Numbered from the stretch's first letter, positions 1-7,082 are shown. The stretch is 13,425 nt of DNA from Bacteroidota bacterium (GCA_023433755.1 JAEYUA010000113.1:1-13425); one strand, 5' to 3'. The notes: generated by a model not told the origin, from the sequence alone. Numbers and translations are program-made.

Positions 1-1
1 G

Positions 2-517
2 GATATGGGAGCGAATGCGTTTGGTACCGGCCTTTTTGCCTTACAGCAGTGGCGGTGGAATGATCAGAAGATCAATTTTAAATTTTCAGCGCACCGGAAA
101 GATCATCCAAACGCCCTGGAAGCAAGAGCCGATGAATTGTTTGGCAGCAGCCTGCCTGAGCGATTGTTGAAGGATTACAATGGACAGACTTACTGGCTGA
201 GTACCAGTCTCCTGAATCTCTTCCCAGGATCAGGTCTTCCTCCATGGCTCTCCATTGCCGTTGGTTATGGTGCGGATGGGATGTATGGCGGGTTCAGGAA
301 TGTTGCCTATGATGAGCAGGGGCAGTTGACCTTTGACCGCAGGGATATTCGCAGGGTAAGGCAATGGTACCTGGCACCTGATATCAACCTGGCAAAAATC
401 CCGGTTAAGAAAAAATGGCTACGGACTGTGTTTGTGGTTTTGAACAGTGTGAAATTTCCTGCGCCTGCACTTGAATGGTCTGAAAGAAGATTAAGATTAA
501 AGCCACTAGCTTTTTAG
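2..517 (+). CDS. DUF2279 family protein, C-terminal part (5' end outside window)
   Basis: The reading frame is open to the left edge, and the first in-window codons read D-M-G-A-N-A-F-G-T-G, so the ATG at 5 is probably internal rather than the start. About 171 residues are visible. The pattern GANAFGTGLF, then LLKDYNGQTYWLS, then PPWLSIAVGYGADGMYGG matches what I remember of the DUF2279 (YfiM-like) family of Bacteroidota, which are envelope-associated proteins of unknown function and usually about 300 residues. The visible part would then be the C-terminal half. Glycine and aromatic residues recur in a way that suits a membrane-embedded or periplasmic envelope protein. The tail is basic and ends at a TAG. 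The next gene on this strand starts 75 nt later with no recognisable terminator between. The family call is fairly secure; no function can be given. Confidence 0.7.
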   Translation, partial: DMGANAFGTGLFALQQWRWNDQKINFKFSAHRKDHPNALEARADELFGSSLPERLLKDYNGQTYWLSTSLLNLFPGSGLPPWLSIAVGYGADGMYGGFRNVAYDEQGQLTFDRRDIRRVRQWYLAPDINLAKIPVKKKWLRTVFVVLNSVKFPAPALEWSERRLRLKPLAF

Positions 518-592
518 CCATGAAAGATTTAACTTGGCTGGCGAAGTTTCAAGGGGCTGAATGCCCGAAAACCTGATTATATAATTCCGCAT

Positions 593-1213
593 ATGAAAAT
601 TTTCTTAATAGCAATTTTCCCACTGATTTCATTTTTGAAACCGGCATCGCCAAATCAAGATTTTAAAAACTTTGTACCTGGAATAAGGGCAAAAGAAAAT
701 ACATTAATAGATACCAATAAAATTAATGAGCTTAAAAAGAATTTCAGAGTAAAAAAAGTGGAAAGTGACCCCACAAAGCAATGGTATTATCATCAGACCA
801 CTCCCACTGGTGTTTATTATAATTGGGTTAGCTGTTATTTCAGGGTCACAGACAATCAGGCAACTGAACCTTTACGACTCCGGGTTCAGTGTCATGGAGA
901 AAAGGCCATAGTTTTCAAAAGATTGATTTTTGTTATCGACGGACAAACAATTGAGTACAAACCTTCCTCCTCCAGAATTTTCAGATGTGAAAGTGAAGAG
1001 TGCGAGGAAGATTCTAACAAATACTGGGAGTATTGTGAAGAGGCTGTTTTAGATATGGACATGAATCTGATTAAGACTCTTTATAGAGCTAAATCTGCCG
1101 AAGTGAAATTTGTTGGTAGCCTGTATTCAAGTCCGGTAACCATCACTTCTGAAGAAATTGCTGCTTTCAGGCAAACCATAGATCTATACCTGGCGTTTGG
1201 AGGAAAGCTTTAA
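593..1213 (+). CDS. Secreted hypothetical protein with five cysteines
   Basis: I do not recognise this 206-residue protein. Residues 1 to about 19 form a short hydrophobic segment after M-K, consistent with a Sec signal peptide; there is no lipobox cysteine, so a soluble periplasmic or exported protein is likely. The mature part is mixed alpha/beta by appearance, with an aromatic patch (QWYYHQTTPTGVYYNW, residues 63-78) and five cysteines at 81, 100, 132, 137 and 148. The last three lie in a very acidic stretch (CESEECEEDSNKYWEYCEE). The cysteines could form disulfides in the periplasm or hold a metal. By eye the gene is richer in A and T than the hydrolase and Arr genes that follow, which hints at an accessory gene. 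The ATG at 593 is the only sensible start; no Shine-Dalgarno sequence is visible. The GNAT gene follows 56 nt later and may be co-transcribed. Confidence 0.6.
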   Translation: MKIFLIAIFPLISFLKPASPNQDFKNFVPGIRAKENTLIDTNKINELKKNFRVKKVESDPTKQWYYHQTTPTGVYYNWVSCYFRVTDNQATEPLRLRVQCHGEKAIVFKRLIFVIDGQTIEYKPSSSRIFRCESEECEEDSNKYWEYCEEAVLDMDMNLIKTLYRAKSAEVKFVGSLYSSPVTITSEEIAAFRQTIDLYLAFGGKL

Positions 1214-1269
1214 CTTCAGATGTAGTTTTGATTGTAAAAATATATTCTGAAAATACTTCCGGATACATC

Positions 1270-1755
1270 ATGAATGGGAATGAACCAGCTATCAGTCTTC
1301 GTCCCACCACAACCTCAGACCTTGATACTTTATTCCTGTTTCAACTGGACAAAGAAGGCGGTTTCCTTGCCGCTTTCATGCCCAAGGATCATGATGATAA
1401 GACTGCCTATATTGAAAAGCATAACAGGTTGCTGAATGATCCTTCAGTTAATAACCAGACCATCCTATTGGAAAATGAAATAGCGGGAAGCATTGCAAAA
1501 TTTGTAATGGAAGGAGATGCTGAGATTACTTACTGGATCGACAGGCAGCTTTGGGGCAGGGGTATTGCCACTGAAGCATTAAAGGCATTTCTGTTATTGG
1601 AGACAACAAGGCCTTTGTTTGGCCGTGTTGCATTTGATAACTTAGGATCCCAAAAAGTTCTTGAAAAATGTGGTTTCAAAAAGACAGGAACCGACAAAGG
1701 TTTTGCCAGTGCCAGGCAAATGGAAATTGAAGAGTTTATTTACAGGCTGGATTGA
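1270..1755 (+). CDS. GNAT family N-acetyltransferase (RimJ/RimL-like)
   Basis: This 161-residue protein has the GNAT fold signature for acetyl-CoA binding: W-I-D-R-Q-L-W-G-R-G-I-A-T-E-A-L at residues 89-104, which contains the Q/R-x-x-G-x-G/A loop that grips the CoA pyrophosphate. It is followed by a V-A-F-D-N-L-G-S-Q-K-V-L-E-K-C-G-F-K segment typical of motif B in RimJ/RimL-type enzymes (N-S-x-x-V-L-E-K-x-G-F). Such enzymes transfer acetyl groups from acetyl-CoA to an amine on a protein N-terminus or a small molecule; the substrate cannot be read from sequence. A longer frame begins at a TTG at 1228, but I prefer the ATG at 1270 because the conserved A-I-S-L-R-P-T-T beta strand begins just after it and 161 residues is normal for the family. 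There is no clear ribosome-binding site. A 75-nt gap separates it from the hydrolase downstream. Confidence 0.85.
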   Translation: MNGNEPAISLRPTTTSDLDTLFLFQLDKEGGFLAAFMPKDHDDKTAYIEKHNRLLNDPSVNNQTILLENEIAGSIAKFVMEGDAEITYWIDRQLWGRGIATEALKAFLLLETTRPLFGRVAFDNLGSQKVLEKCGFKKTGTDKGFASARQMEIEEFIYRLD

Positions 1756-1830
1756 ATCCAATTCAAAATGTCTTTAATAGTTCTAATGTTATAGTGTTAT
1801 GGTTGAATTTTTCAAAAACACATAAACAAT

Positions 1831-2871
1831 ATGCGATTTTATTTTTCCATTTTACTTCTCCTCTCCTTAACGTATAGTTTCTCTCAAACCGCATCACCGG
1901 ATTCTGGTTTGTTTAACCAGTTGAAAACTGAGTTCAACCAGTTCGAGCAGGAGCATGGTCATTATATTGAAACAAAGAATGGCAGGATGCATTACCTCAC
2001 CTGGGGCAGGCCTACAGGCAAAACCCTGGTCTGGATCCATGGTTCCTACAGCAACGCTTACGAATTTTACCAGTTTGCAGATTCATTTGCCAGGGATGGT
2101 TATTTTATCATTGCCATTGATTATTTCGGTCATGGACTCACCCCTTTCCCCAAGGGAGATTACACTATCCATCATGTGGCCGATGATATCAGGTTCCTGC
2201 TGGATCACCTCAAGATCAGGAAAACTGTCATCGGGGGCTGGTCACGGGGTGGCTCCATCGCCACAGCGTTTTATAATGCTTATCCCTCTTACGTGTCAGG
2301 AATTATTTTGGAAGATGGCGGATCTGTGGCCTGGGCAAAGATGGATCACAGGGAGTCAATAGAAGAAATGTCTGCAAAGCTGGAAAATGTATTCAGGGAA
2401 GATGAAAATACTTCTGGTAAAGGGTTCTCAAACCAGCTCCAGGCAGTTGACCAGGTAACAAACCTGGAAAATAAGGGCCGCGTTTTTTATGCGCTGGCTT
2501 CTGTAAGGCAGGTGACTGATGGTAAGTGGCAACATAATCCGGGTGTGACCGAACAACTTGGAGAATCATCTGTTGAAAGTTTTCTGAATATCTTATACCG
2601 GCCATTCAGTTCGCCACATGCATTTGGTGTTTCCACCCTGCTGCTTGATCCTTTCGTGGTTTACAGGAACCTAGGTGTTCCGCTGCTCATCCTTGATCCC
2701 GTTTCTAAAAATGACCAATTCAATTTTGAAGAGGAGAATAAAAAACTGAAAGAGCAGCATCCTGGTTTGGTCACTCATAAAATTTACAATAACACTTCAC
2801 ATGGACTGAAATTTCAAAGACCTGGCGAGTTCATTAAAGATGTGCGGACCTTTCTTGAAGAAGTGAAATGA
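1831..2871 (+). CDS. Secreted alpha/beta hydrolase
   Basis: This 346-residue protein begins with a signal peptide (residues 1-19, M-R-F-Y-F then a leucine run ending S-F-S-Q), so it should act in the periplasm or outside the cell. The alpha/beta hydrolase core follows: the oxyanion-hole loop W-I-H-G-S-Y-S-N at 68-75, the strand and turn A-I-D-Y-F-G-H-G at 95-102, the nucleophile elbow G-W-S-R-G at 136-140 with Ser138, a candidate acid at Asp289 or Asp295, and His324 in N-T-S-H-G-L. The catalytic triad therefore appears complete. A larger-than-usual helical cap lies between about 165 and 260. The family covers esterases, lipases, epoxide hydrolases and peptidases, and the sequence does not decide the substrate. 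The gene stands alone, with gaps of 75 and 116 nt to its neighbours. A fragment of another hydrolase C-terminus lies about 0.9 kb downstream. Confidence 0.85.
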   Translation: MRFYFSILLLLSLTYSFSQTASPDSGLFNQLKTEFNQFEQEHGHYIETKNGRMHYLTWGRPTGKTLVWIHGSYSNAYEFYQFADSFARDGYFIIAIDYFGHGLTPFPKGDYTIHHVADDIRFLLDHLKIRKTVIGGWSRGGSIATAFYNAYPSYVSGIILEDGGSVAWAKMDHRESIEEMSAKLENVFREDENTSGKGFSNQLQAVDQVTNLENKGRVFYALASVRQVTDGKWQHNPGVTEQLGESSVESFLNILYRPFSSPHAFGVSTLLLDPFVVYRNLGVPLLILDPVSKNDQFNFEEENKKLKEQHPGLVTHKIYNNTSHGLKFQRPGEFIKDVRTFLEEVK

Positions 2872-2987
2872 AACCGGTAGAGAAGGTCAAATTTTGATTG
2901 CCGTAAATCGGTTTTAGTAAAAATGTTTCTATTACAAAGCCAGGCAATAGATAAAGAAAAGACATTAAAAAAATATAAGGACATCAG

Positions 2988-3731
2988 ATGGAATTTTCAC
3001 CTTTTAATCCCATTGTAAAACTTTGTATCCAGGGTATGGAAATGGAAGAAAAGGATCAACCCGCAGAAGCTGCCAGGATCTTTCAAAAGGCCTGGGACGA
3101 AGCTGGTGATGACTTTGAAAAATTCCTGGCTGCCCATTACCTGGCGCGGCACCAGGCCTCTGTTGCTAACGAATTGAACTGGCTTGAAACAGCTTTGCAG
3201 TTTGCAACAAAGCTGAACTCAGTTGCTGCGAACAGCGCCCTGCCAGCACTTCATCAAAAAATTGCGAGGTGTTATGAATCGATCGGTGATTCAGCCAGGG
3301 CAAAAGAACATTCAGCAATCTCTATGAGTTACCAGTCCAATCCAACTGATAAGGGACCGTTCTATCATGGTACCCGGGTGAACCTCCAGGTTGGCGACTT
3401 GCTGACAGCAGGTGCAGGTTCTAATTACAAAGATGATCTCAAAATGAATCATATTTATTTTACGGCTATGGTGAATGGTGCAGGACTGGCTGCCGTCCTT
3501 GCCCGTGGAGATGGACCCGAAAGAGTGTACATTGTTGAACCGACAGGAGCATTTGAGAATGATCCGAATCTCACTGATAAAAAATTTCCCGGTAATCCCA
3601 CCCGTTCTTACCGTTCGGCAGCTCCCTTAAAGATTGTTGGTGAAGTGAAGGAATGGATAAAGCCTGACCCGGAGGATTTAAAACGGTTCCGGGATAAATT
3701 GGAGAATAATAAGGGGGAGATTATAAACTGA
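2988..3731 (+). CDS. arr: TPR-like helical domain fused to rifampin ADP-ribosyltransferase (Arr)
   Basis: The protein has 247 residues. The C-terminal part (about 122-235) is a clear Arr domain: G-P-F-Y-H-G-T at 123-129, N-H-I-Y-F-T-A at 154-160, and I-V-E-P-T-G-A-F-E-N-D-P-N-L-T-D-K-K-F-P-G-N-P-T ending near 205. The catalytic residues known for the family correspond to His127, Tyr157 and Asp192, all present. Arr enzymes transfer ADP-ribose from NAD+ to a hydroxyl of rifampin and inactivate it. Classic Arr proteins are only about 140 residues; here about 120 residues of helical, alanine-rich sequence precede it, with TPR-like A/Y/A spacing (A-A-R-I-F-Q-K-A-W; A-R-C-Y-E-S-I-G-D). The ATG at 2988 is 6 nt after an AGGA, which supports this start. 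The gene sits alone, without other resistance or mobile genes. The rifamycin role is family knowledge; the natural substrate here is unproven. Confidence 0.9.
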   Translation: MEFSPFNPIVKLCIQGMEMEEKDQPAEAARIFQKAWDEAGDDFEKFLAAHYLARHQASVANELNWLETALQFATKLNSVAANSALPALHQKIARCYESIGDSARAKEHSAISMSYQSNPTDKGPFYHGTRVNLQVGDLLTAGAGSNYKDDLKMNHIYFTAMVNGAGLAAVLARGDGPERVYIVEPTGAFENDPNLTDKKFPGNPTRSYRSAAPLKIVGEVKEWIKPDPEDLKRFRDKLENNKGEIIN

Positions 3732-3766
3732 TAAAACCTGCACAAAAATTCATCGAAATATTTGTT

Positions 3767-3790
3767 AACCGCAAAAGGCGCTAAGGGTAC
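3767..3790 (+). repeat. CGCAAAG-family intergenic repeat, copy 1
   Basis: AACCGCAAAAGGCGCTAAGG resembles the copy at 7083 (AACCGCAAAGGACGCGAAGA), differing by an inserted A, a missing A and a T/G change. It lies 36 nt after the stop of the Arr gene and runs directly into the hydrolase remnant that follows. It appears to be one member of a dispersed, degenerate family seen also at 7168-7238 (inverted) and 11344-11371. Confidence 0.5.
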
Positions 3791-3791
3791 C

Positions 3792-3902
3792 AAAGTTGTA
3801 AAAGCCGATTTGCTTGTTGTAGGAGGTGGTCATCTTATGGTCTTTGATATGGCAAAAAAACTTAGCGATCTGGTTGGTGACAGGATAAAATCCCACAAGT
3901 GA
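3792..3902 (+). pseudogene. C-terminal remnant of an alpha/beta hydrolase
   Basis: In the frame ending at the TGA at 3900-3902 the codons read K-V-V-K-A-D-L-L-V-V-G-G-G-H-L-M-V-F-D-M, then a helix A-K-K-L-S-D-L-V-G-D-R-I-K-S-H-K. This is what the last strand, catalytic-histidine loop (G-G-G-H-L) and final helix of an alpha/beta hydrolase look like. The frame closes a little upstream (TGA-TAA at 3730-3735) and no nucleophile elbow or oxyanion loop exists anywhere before it, so the rest of the gene is gone. The fragment is not a copy of the hydrolase at 1831-2871, whose corresponding end reads N-T-S-H-G-L-K-F. Its left edge is a CGCAAAG-type repeat, suggesting that the deletion or insertion endpoint lies there. 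The call rests on a 36-residue stretch, so it is moderate. Confidence 0.5.
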
Positions 3903-4035
3903 ACAATTTTCACTAATAGCATTCCACTTCACCAGCATTGCCATCATTTATTTTTTAACTCCTGGATAAGGCTTCATGACAATAAATAAAAGCAGTGTGC
4001 CTTGCATTAATTAATTGAAACACCATTTGAACCGG
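3903..4035. other. Non-coding stretch between convergent genes
   Basis: The rest of the 304-nt gap between the Arr and lipoprotein genes is AT-rich and holds no ORF, repeat unit or T-run hairpin. The only structure is short palindromes (ATTAATTAAT near 4007-4016, AACCGGTT at 4030-4037), the latter overlapping the stop of the lipoprotein gene. Confidence 0.5.
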
Positions 4036-5052
4036 TTAATCAGCATTCACCCAACTAAACTGGTGGGCTCCACCGCTGATCCTGTAACCTTCCTTGTTCT
4101 TTGGCCAGACTTCGGATTCATTGGTGAGTTCAACAGGTGCATTTGCATCTGCCGGCACAATGGCAATGGCGGTATAATATGATTTTTCGAAAGTTTTATA
4201 AGCCCAGCAGGCAATGAATTTTCCATCCGGCGACCATGCTGGGAAAGATTCCTGGTTATCGCCGCCAGAGGCAGTTAACTGGCGCGGATTACTGCCATCA
4301 ATTCCCATCACCCACACATGCTGGTTCTTGATGAAGGCTACCTGTTTGCCATCAGGACTCACTGCCACATTCACCGGGGCCGGATCGTCAAAGCCCGGGT
4401 CTATCCTGCTGTCTGAACTAAAGTCTTTATTGCTGATAAACAGACCAGCTTCTTTAGTATATACTTTTTCATCAACACTTTCAGATTTTAAGGAGCCGCT
4501 GGTAACAAGACGGCCATCCGGTGTCCAGTCGGGCTGGTAACGGTTTGGCATTTGCGCGATGATAGTACCTGATTGATCAAATACTACAACGGCATCTTTG
4601 TCAATTTTATAACCGCTATAACTGGTGATGCCTGCAGCCAGGTACTGCCCATCGGGTGACATTTTAATGCCGTAAATCTTATTTCCAATCCAACCATCAC
4701 TGAGATCAAGCGCGGTTTTATTATTGTTGAAAGCAGGATCGGATAATTGAACCAGGTAATTAGCCTTTGGAAATTTTCGGGAAACAGTCAGCACTTCACC
4801 TGTTTTAGTTACGAAGGGCTGCCCTGCTTCTTTTTGAACTATGGTTTCCTGCTGTGATTGCAGGTCATAATATTTTATGTCTCCTGTGAATTCAAGTACA
4901 AGTTTGCCCTGCCAGCCGCCGGTTTTGTTTTTTTTGCCGTCTGAAGTTTTTTCTTTTTCAGTGGACCCGGTTTTAGGAGTATCGTTGGAACAGGCAGAAA
5001 AAAATAAAATAAAAAGGATCAATAATGTGTGTGATGGTAAAATTTTTCTCAT
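4036..5052 (-). CDS. TolB-like (PD40) beta-propeller lipoprotein
   Basis: The 338-residue protein has a type II signal peptide: a hydrophobic run at 8-19 and the lipobox F-S-A-C with Cys21, followed by S-N-D-T. A Lys/Thr/Ser-rich linker (26-44) then leads into a beta-propeller. PD40 signatures with the S/T-P-D-G turn appear at 132-135, 177-180, 232-235 and 274-277, the last inside F-P-A-W-S-P-D-G-K-F-I-A-C-W. These blades are the kind found in TolB and in the N-terminal part of dipeptidyl peptidase IV, but no hydrolase domain follows, so this is a stand-alone propeller anchored in a membrane, probably a binding or scaffold protein. I count four clear blades; others are likely too degenerate to see. 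The start is supported by the signal peptide. It lies downstream of the phosphoribosyltransferase on the same strand, 92 nt away, beyond a repeat hairpin and a possible terminator. Confidence 0.82.
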   Translation of the reverse strand: MRKILPSHTLLILFILFFSACSNDTPKTGSTEKEKTSDGKKNKTGGWQGKLVLEFTGDIKYYDLQSQQETIVQKEAGQPFVTKTGEVLTVSRKFPKANYLVQLSDPAFNNNKTALDLSDGWIGNKIYGIKMSPDGQYLAAGITSYSGYKIDKDAVVVFDQSGTIIAQMPNRYQPDWTPDGRLVTSGSLKSESVDEKVYTKEAGLFISNKDFSSDSRIDPGFDDPAPVNVAVSPDGKQVAFIKNQHVWVMGIDGSNPRQLTASGGDNQESFPAWSPDGKFIACWAYKTFEKSYYTAIAIVPADANAPVELTNESEVWPKNKEGYRISGGAHQFSWVNAD

Positions 5053-5075
5053 GAGTCAGATTGTGGGATAATAGT

Positions 5076-5102
5076 AAAAAAAAATGTCCGAATCCAGTGA
5101 CA
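5076..5102 (-). terminator. Possible weak intrinsic terminator
   Basis: Read on the minus strand, TGTC (5102-5099) can pair with GACA (5088-5085) around a 10-nt loop and is followed at once by nine T residues (5084-5076). The stem is only four base pairs plus a possible G-T wobble, so on its own it is weak. The stronger 11-bp hairpin formed by the heptad repeat just upstream (5107-5136) may assist in ending the phosphoribosyltransferase transcript. Confidence 0.25.
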
Positions 5103-5106
5103 CGAA

Positions 5107-5143
5107 GCCAATAGCCATTGGCCATTGGCTATTGGCCTTTGCC
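5107..5143. repeat. Heptad tandem repeat block A (GCCAATA/GCCATTG) with dyad symmetry
   Basis: Five consecutive 7-nt units are visible: GCCAATA, GCCATTG, GCCATTG, GCTATTG, GCCTTTG, then CC. The block ends one base from the stop codon of the minus-strand phosphoribosyltransferase (TCA at 5145-5147). The units drift from GCCAAT to ATTGGC sense, which creates a perfect 11-bp inverted repeat (GCCAATAGCCA at 5107-5117 with TGGCTATTGGC at 5126-5136) around an 8-nt loop, so the 3' end of that transcript can fold into a strong hairpin. Confidence 0.85.
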
Positions 5144-5144
5144 T

Positions 5145-5651
5145 TCAATAGAGAAATGCTCCTGTAATTTCATTCCCCTCTGTTTCCACCGTAATGTGCT
5201 CCTGCAGTGTGGTAGTAATTGACAGGCCGGTGTAATCTGTCTGCACCGGGAAGAGTTTATGGCTTCTTTCCACCAGCACCATGGTCTGGATCTTTTTGGG
5301 ATGGGCTGCCAGAAAGGGTTTCATCGCATACAGCATGGTCTTGCCTGTATTTGCCACATCATCCACTATAATGATCACTTTGCCATCCAGTACAATTTGC
5401 TTGCTGAAGCTCACTTCCATCGGGTCTTTTTTATTCATAAGGATGCTCACCTCTTCTATGGGAAGGGTTACTATCTTTTGAATTTCCTGCACCAGCAGCC
5501 GGGCCACCACTTCTCCATTGCCTTTGATACCCGCGATCACCAGTGATGATTCATCAATATTCTGTTCCGCTACCTCAAGTGCAATTCTTTTCAATTTTCT
5601 ATTTACAGCCAACTTGTCGAGTACACTATTCTTTGTTTGTGCCATTTCCAT
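5145..5651 (-). CDS. PyrR-like phosphoribosyltransferase
   Basis: This 168-residue protein carries the type I phosphoribosyltransferase PRPP loop V-I-I-I-V-D-D-V-A-N-T-G-K-T at residues 92-105, with the two acidic residues that contact the ribose hydroxyls, and the upstream loop V-I-A-G-I-K-G-N-G-E-V-V-A-R (38-51). The order and length (PyrR is about 175-180 residues) and the start (V-N-R-K-L-K-R-I-A-L-E-V-A-E) resemble PyrR, which in Bacillus attenuates pyr mRNA and has weak uracil phosphoribosyltransferase activity. No pyrimidine gene is near, so regulation of pyr genes should not be assumed; a PRPP-dependent base salvage role is equally possible. Two methionines are close together (5651 and 5645); an AGGAG six bases before the first favours 5651. 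The gene is divergent from the Fe-S membrane protein with only 41 nt between start codons. Confidence 0.82.
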   Translation of the reverse strand: MEMAQTKNSVLDKLAVNRKLKRIALEVAEQNIDESSLVIAGIKGNGEVVARLLVQEIQKIVTLPIEEVSILMNKKDPMEVSFSKQIVLDGKVIIIVDDVANTGKTMLYAMKPFLAAHPKKIQTMVLVERSHKLFPVQTDYTGLSITTTLQEHITVETEGNEITGAFLY

Positions 5652-5657
5652 TTTTAG

Positions 5658-5662
5658 CTCCT
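5658..5662 (-). promoter_or_regulatory. Shine-Dalgarno site deciding the PyrR-like start
   Basis: AGGAG on the minus strand lies six bases before the ATG at 5651-5649 and twelve before the alternative ATG at 5645. A good Shine-Dalgarno is uncommon in this window, and its spacing selects the first ATG. Confidence 0.55.
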
Positions 5663-5692
5663 ATTTTTACAGGGCTTAAATTAGCATCAATT

Positions 5693-7027
5693 ATGCAGTT
5701 GGCGCAACAAATTTTATTTATCATACTCACAGGCATAGCCGTGTGGGTCTTCTCCCGCAAAGTGCAATTCATCAGCAGGAACATCAAACTGGGTCGTGCC
5801 GAAAAAATGGAACCACATCCCGGCCGCTGGAAAAATATGCTGCTGATGGCTTTCGGACAGAAAAGAATGTTTGAGAAACCACTGGTGGCCCTACTGCACT
5901 TTGCCGTATATGCCGGTTTTATCATCATCAATATCGAGATCCTCGAGATCATACTCGATGGCATTTTTGGAACCCACAGGCTCTTTGCTCCTTACCTGGG
6001 TAATTTTTATTCCTTCGTGATCAATTTTTTTGAGATACTTGCTTTCCTGGTTCTTACCGCCTGTGTTATATTCCTCATCCGCAGGAATCTTGTGAAAGTG
6101 CGTCGCCTGGATATGAAAGAACTGGATGGCTGGCCACGCAGTGATGCCAATTACATTCTCCTGTTCGAGATCGTACTGATGTCACTCTTCCTGCTCATGA
6201 ATGCCTCTGACAAAGCACTCCAGTTAAAAAATTACGGACATTACGGCGAGGTGCAGACGGCAGACTTTTGGATATCAGGTTTCATCACTCCTCTATTTGC
6301 CAACATGGACGCTTCAACAATCGCTGGCATTGAGCGTACGGCCTGGTGGCTGCACATTGCTGGTATTTTTGTTTTCCTGAACTACCTGCCTTATTCCAAA
6401 CATCTTCATATCATACTGGCTTTTCCCAACAGTTATTATGCAAGATTGCAATCACAGGGCAAGATGACCAACATGCCCGAAGTACAACGTGAAGTAATGT
6501 ATGCCATGCAGCCTGAAACAGTGCCGGCTGAATCAGATCCTAATGCTGTTCCAGTGAAGTTTGGAGCAAAGGATGTAACTGACCTTAGCTGGAAGAACCT
6601 GATGGATGCTTATACCTGCACGGAATGTGGCCGGTGCACGGAAGCCTGCCCGGCTAACCAGACCGGAAAATTATTGTCACCACGCAAGATTATGATGGAT
6701 ACCCGTGACCGGATGGAAGAAGTGGGACAAAACCGTGATAAGAATAATGGAACTTTTACAGATGATGGCAAATCACTGCTGCACGATTATATCACAACCG
6801 AAGAACTTTGGGCCTGCACTTCCTGCCAGGCCTGCGTTCAGGTATGCCCTGTTTTGATCCACCCGCTGCATATCATCAACCAGATGAAAAGATACCTGGC
6901 CCTGGAAGAAAGCAACCAGCCGGGTGAGTGGAATGGGATGTATAGCAATATTGAAAACAATTTCGCGCCCTGGAAGTTTAGCCCGGATGAAAGAGACAGG
7001 TGGGCGGAGGAGATGAAGGGAGTTTGA
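5693..7027 (+). CDS. Membrane Fe-S oxidoreductase subunit (NarI-like domain plus two 4Fe-4S clusters)
   Basis: The 444-residue protein has an N-terminal membrane part and a C-terminal ferredoxin-like part. Hydrophobic segments lie near 2-21, 64-92, 105-130, 152-172 and 221-245, with histidines in L-L-H-F-A-V-Y and W-W-L-H-I-A-G...Y-S-K-H-L-H that could ligate haem b, as in NarI-type cytochromes. Two complete C-x2-C-x2-C-x3-C motifs follow at Cys309/312/315/319 and Cys375/378/381/385, so two [4Fe-4S] clusters are expected on the cytoplasmic side. The product probably moves electrons between a soluble donor and menaquinone. Its usual partner, a CCG-domain protein, lies at 10558-11337. The frame stays open back to 5543, but those extra 50 codons lie opposite the phosphoribosyltransferase gene and lack family features; M-Q-L-A-Q-Q at 5693 begins the first membrane helix and is the likely start. 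The haem ligands and electron donor are inference. Confidence 0.85.
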   Translation: MQLAQQILFIILTGIAVWVFSRKVQFISRNIKLGRAEKMEPHPGRWKNMLLMAFGQKRMFEKPLVALLHFAVYAGFIIINIEILEIILDGIFGTHRLFAPYLGNFYSFVINFFEILAFLVLTACVIFLIRRNLVKVRRLDMKELDGWPRSDANYILLFEIVLMSLFLLMNASDKALQLKNYGHYGEVQTADFWISGFITPLFANMDASTIAGIERTAWWLHIAGIFVFLNYLPYSKHLHIILAFPNSYYARLQSQGKMTNMPEVQREVMYAMQPETVPAESDPNAVPVKFGAKDVTDLSWKNLMDAYTCTECGRCTEACPANQTGKLLSPRKIMMDTRDRMEEVGQNRDKNNGTFTDDGKSLLHDYITTEELWACTSCQACVQVCPVLIHPLHIINQMKRYLALEESNQPGEWNGMYSNIENNFAPWKFSPDERDRWAEEMKGV

Positions 7028-7031
7028 TGAA

Positions 7032-7080
7032 AGTCGGTAGTCGGTAGTCCGAAGTCAAAAGTCAAAAGTCAAAAGTCAAT
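7032..7080 (+). repeat. Heptad tandem repeat block B (AGTCGGT/AGTCAAA)
   Basis: Seven perfect-period 7-nt units run without a gap: AGTCGGT twice, AGTCCGA, AGTCAAA three times, AGTCAAT. Every unit starts AGTC and only the last three bases change. The block begins four bases after the TGA of the Fe-S membrane protein. Confidence 0.95.
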
Positions 7081-7082
7081 GA

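Noticed and set aside
1228..1269. TTG start for the GNAT gene
   Set aside because: The 14 added residues are outside the GNAT fold and an ATG lies right before the first conserved strand.
2871..2916. Terminator after the secreted hydrolase
   Set aside because: AAACCG and CGGTTT can pair and a short T-run follows, but the loop is about 32 nt and the stem only 6 bp.
5543..5692. N-terminal extension of the Fe-S membrane protein
   Set aside because: The extra 50 codons overlap the divergent phosphoribosyltransferase and its ribosome-binding site; M-Q-L-A-Q-Q at 5693 fits the first membrane helix.
5652..5692. Defined divergent promoters between the phosphoribosyltransferase and the Fe-S gene
   Set aside because: TATTTTTAC at 5662-5670 is a partial -7 match, but no -33 box at the right spacing could be shown on either strand.
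7032..7080. CRISPR array
   Set aside because: Units are 7 nt and contiguous, with no spacers and no cas genes in the window.
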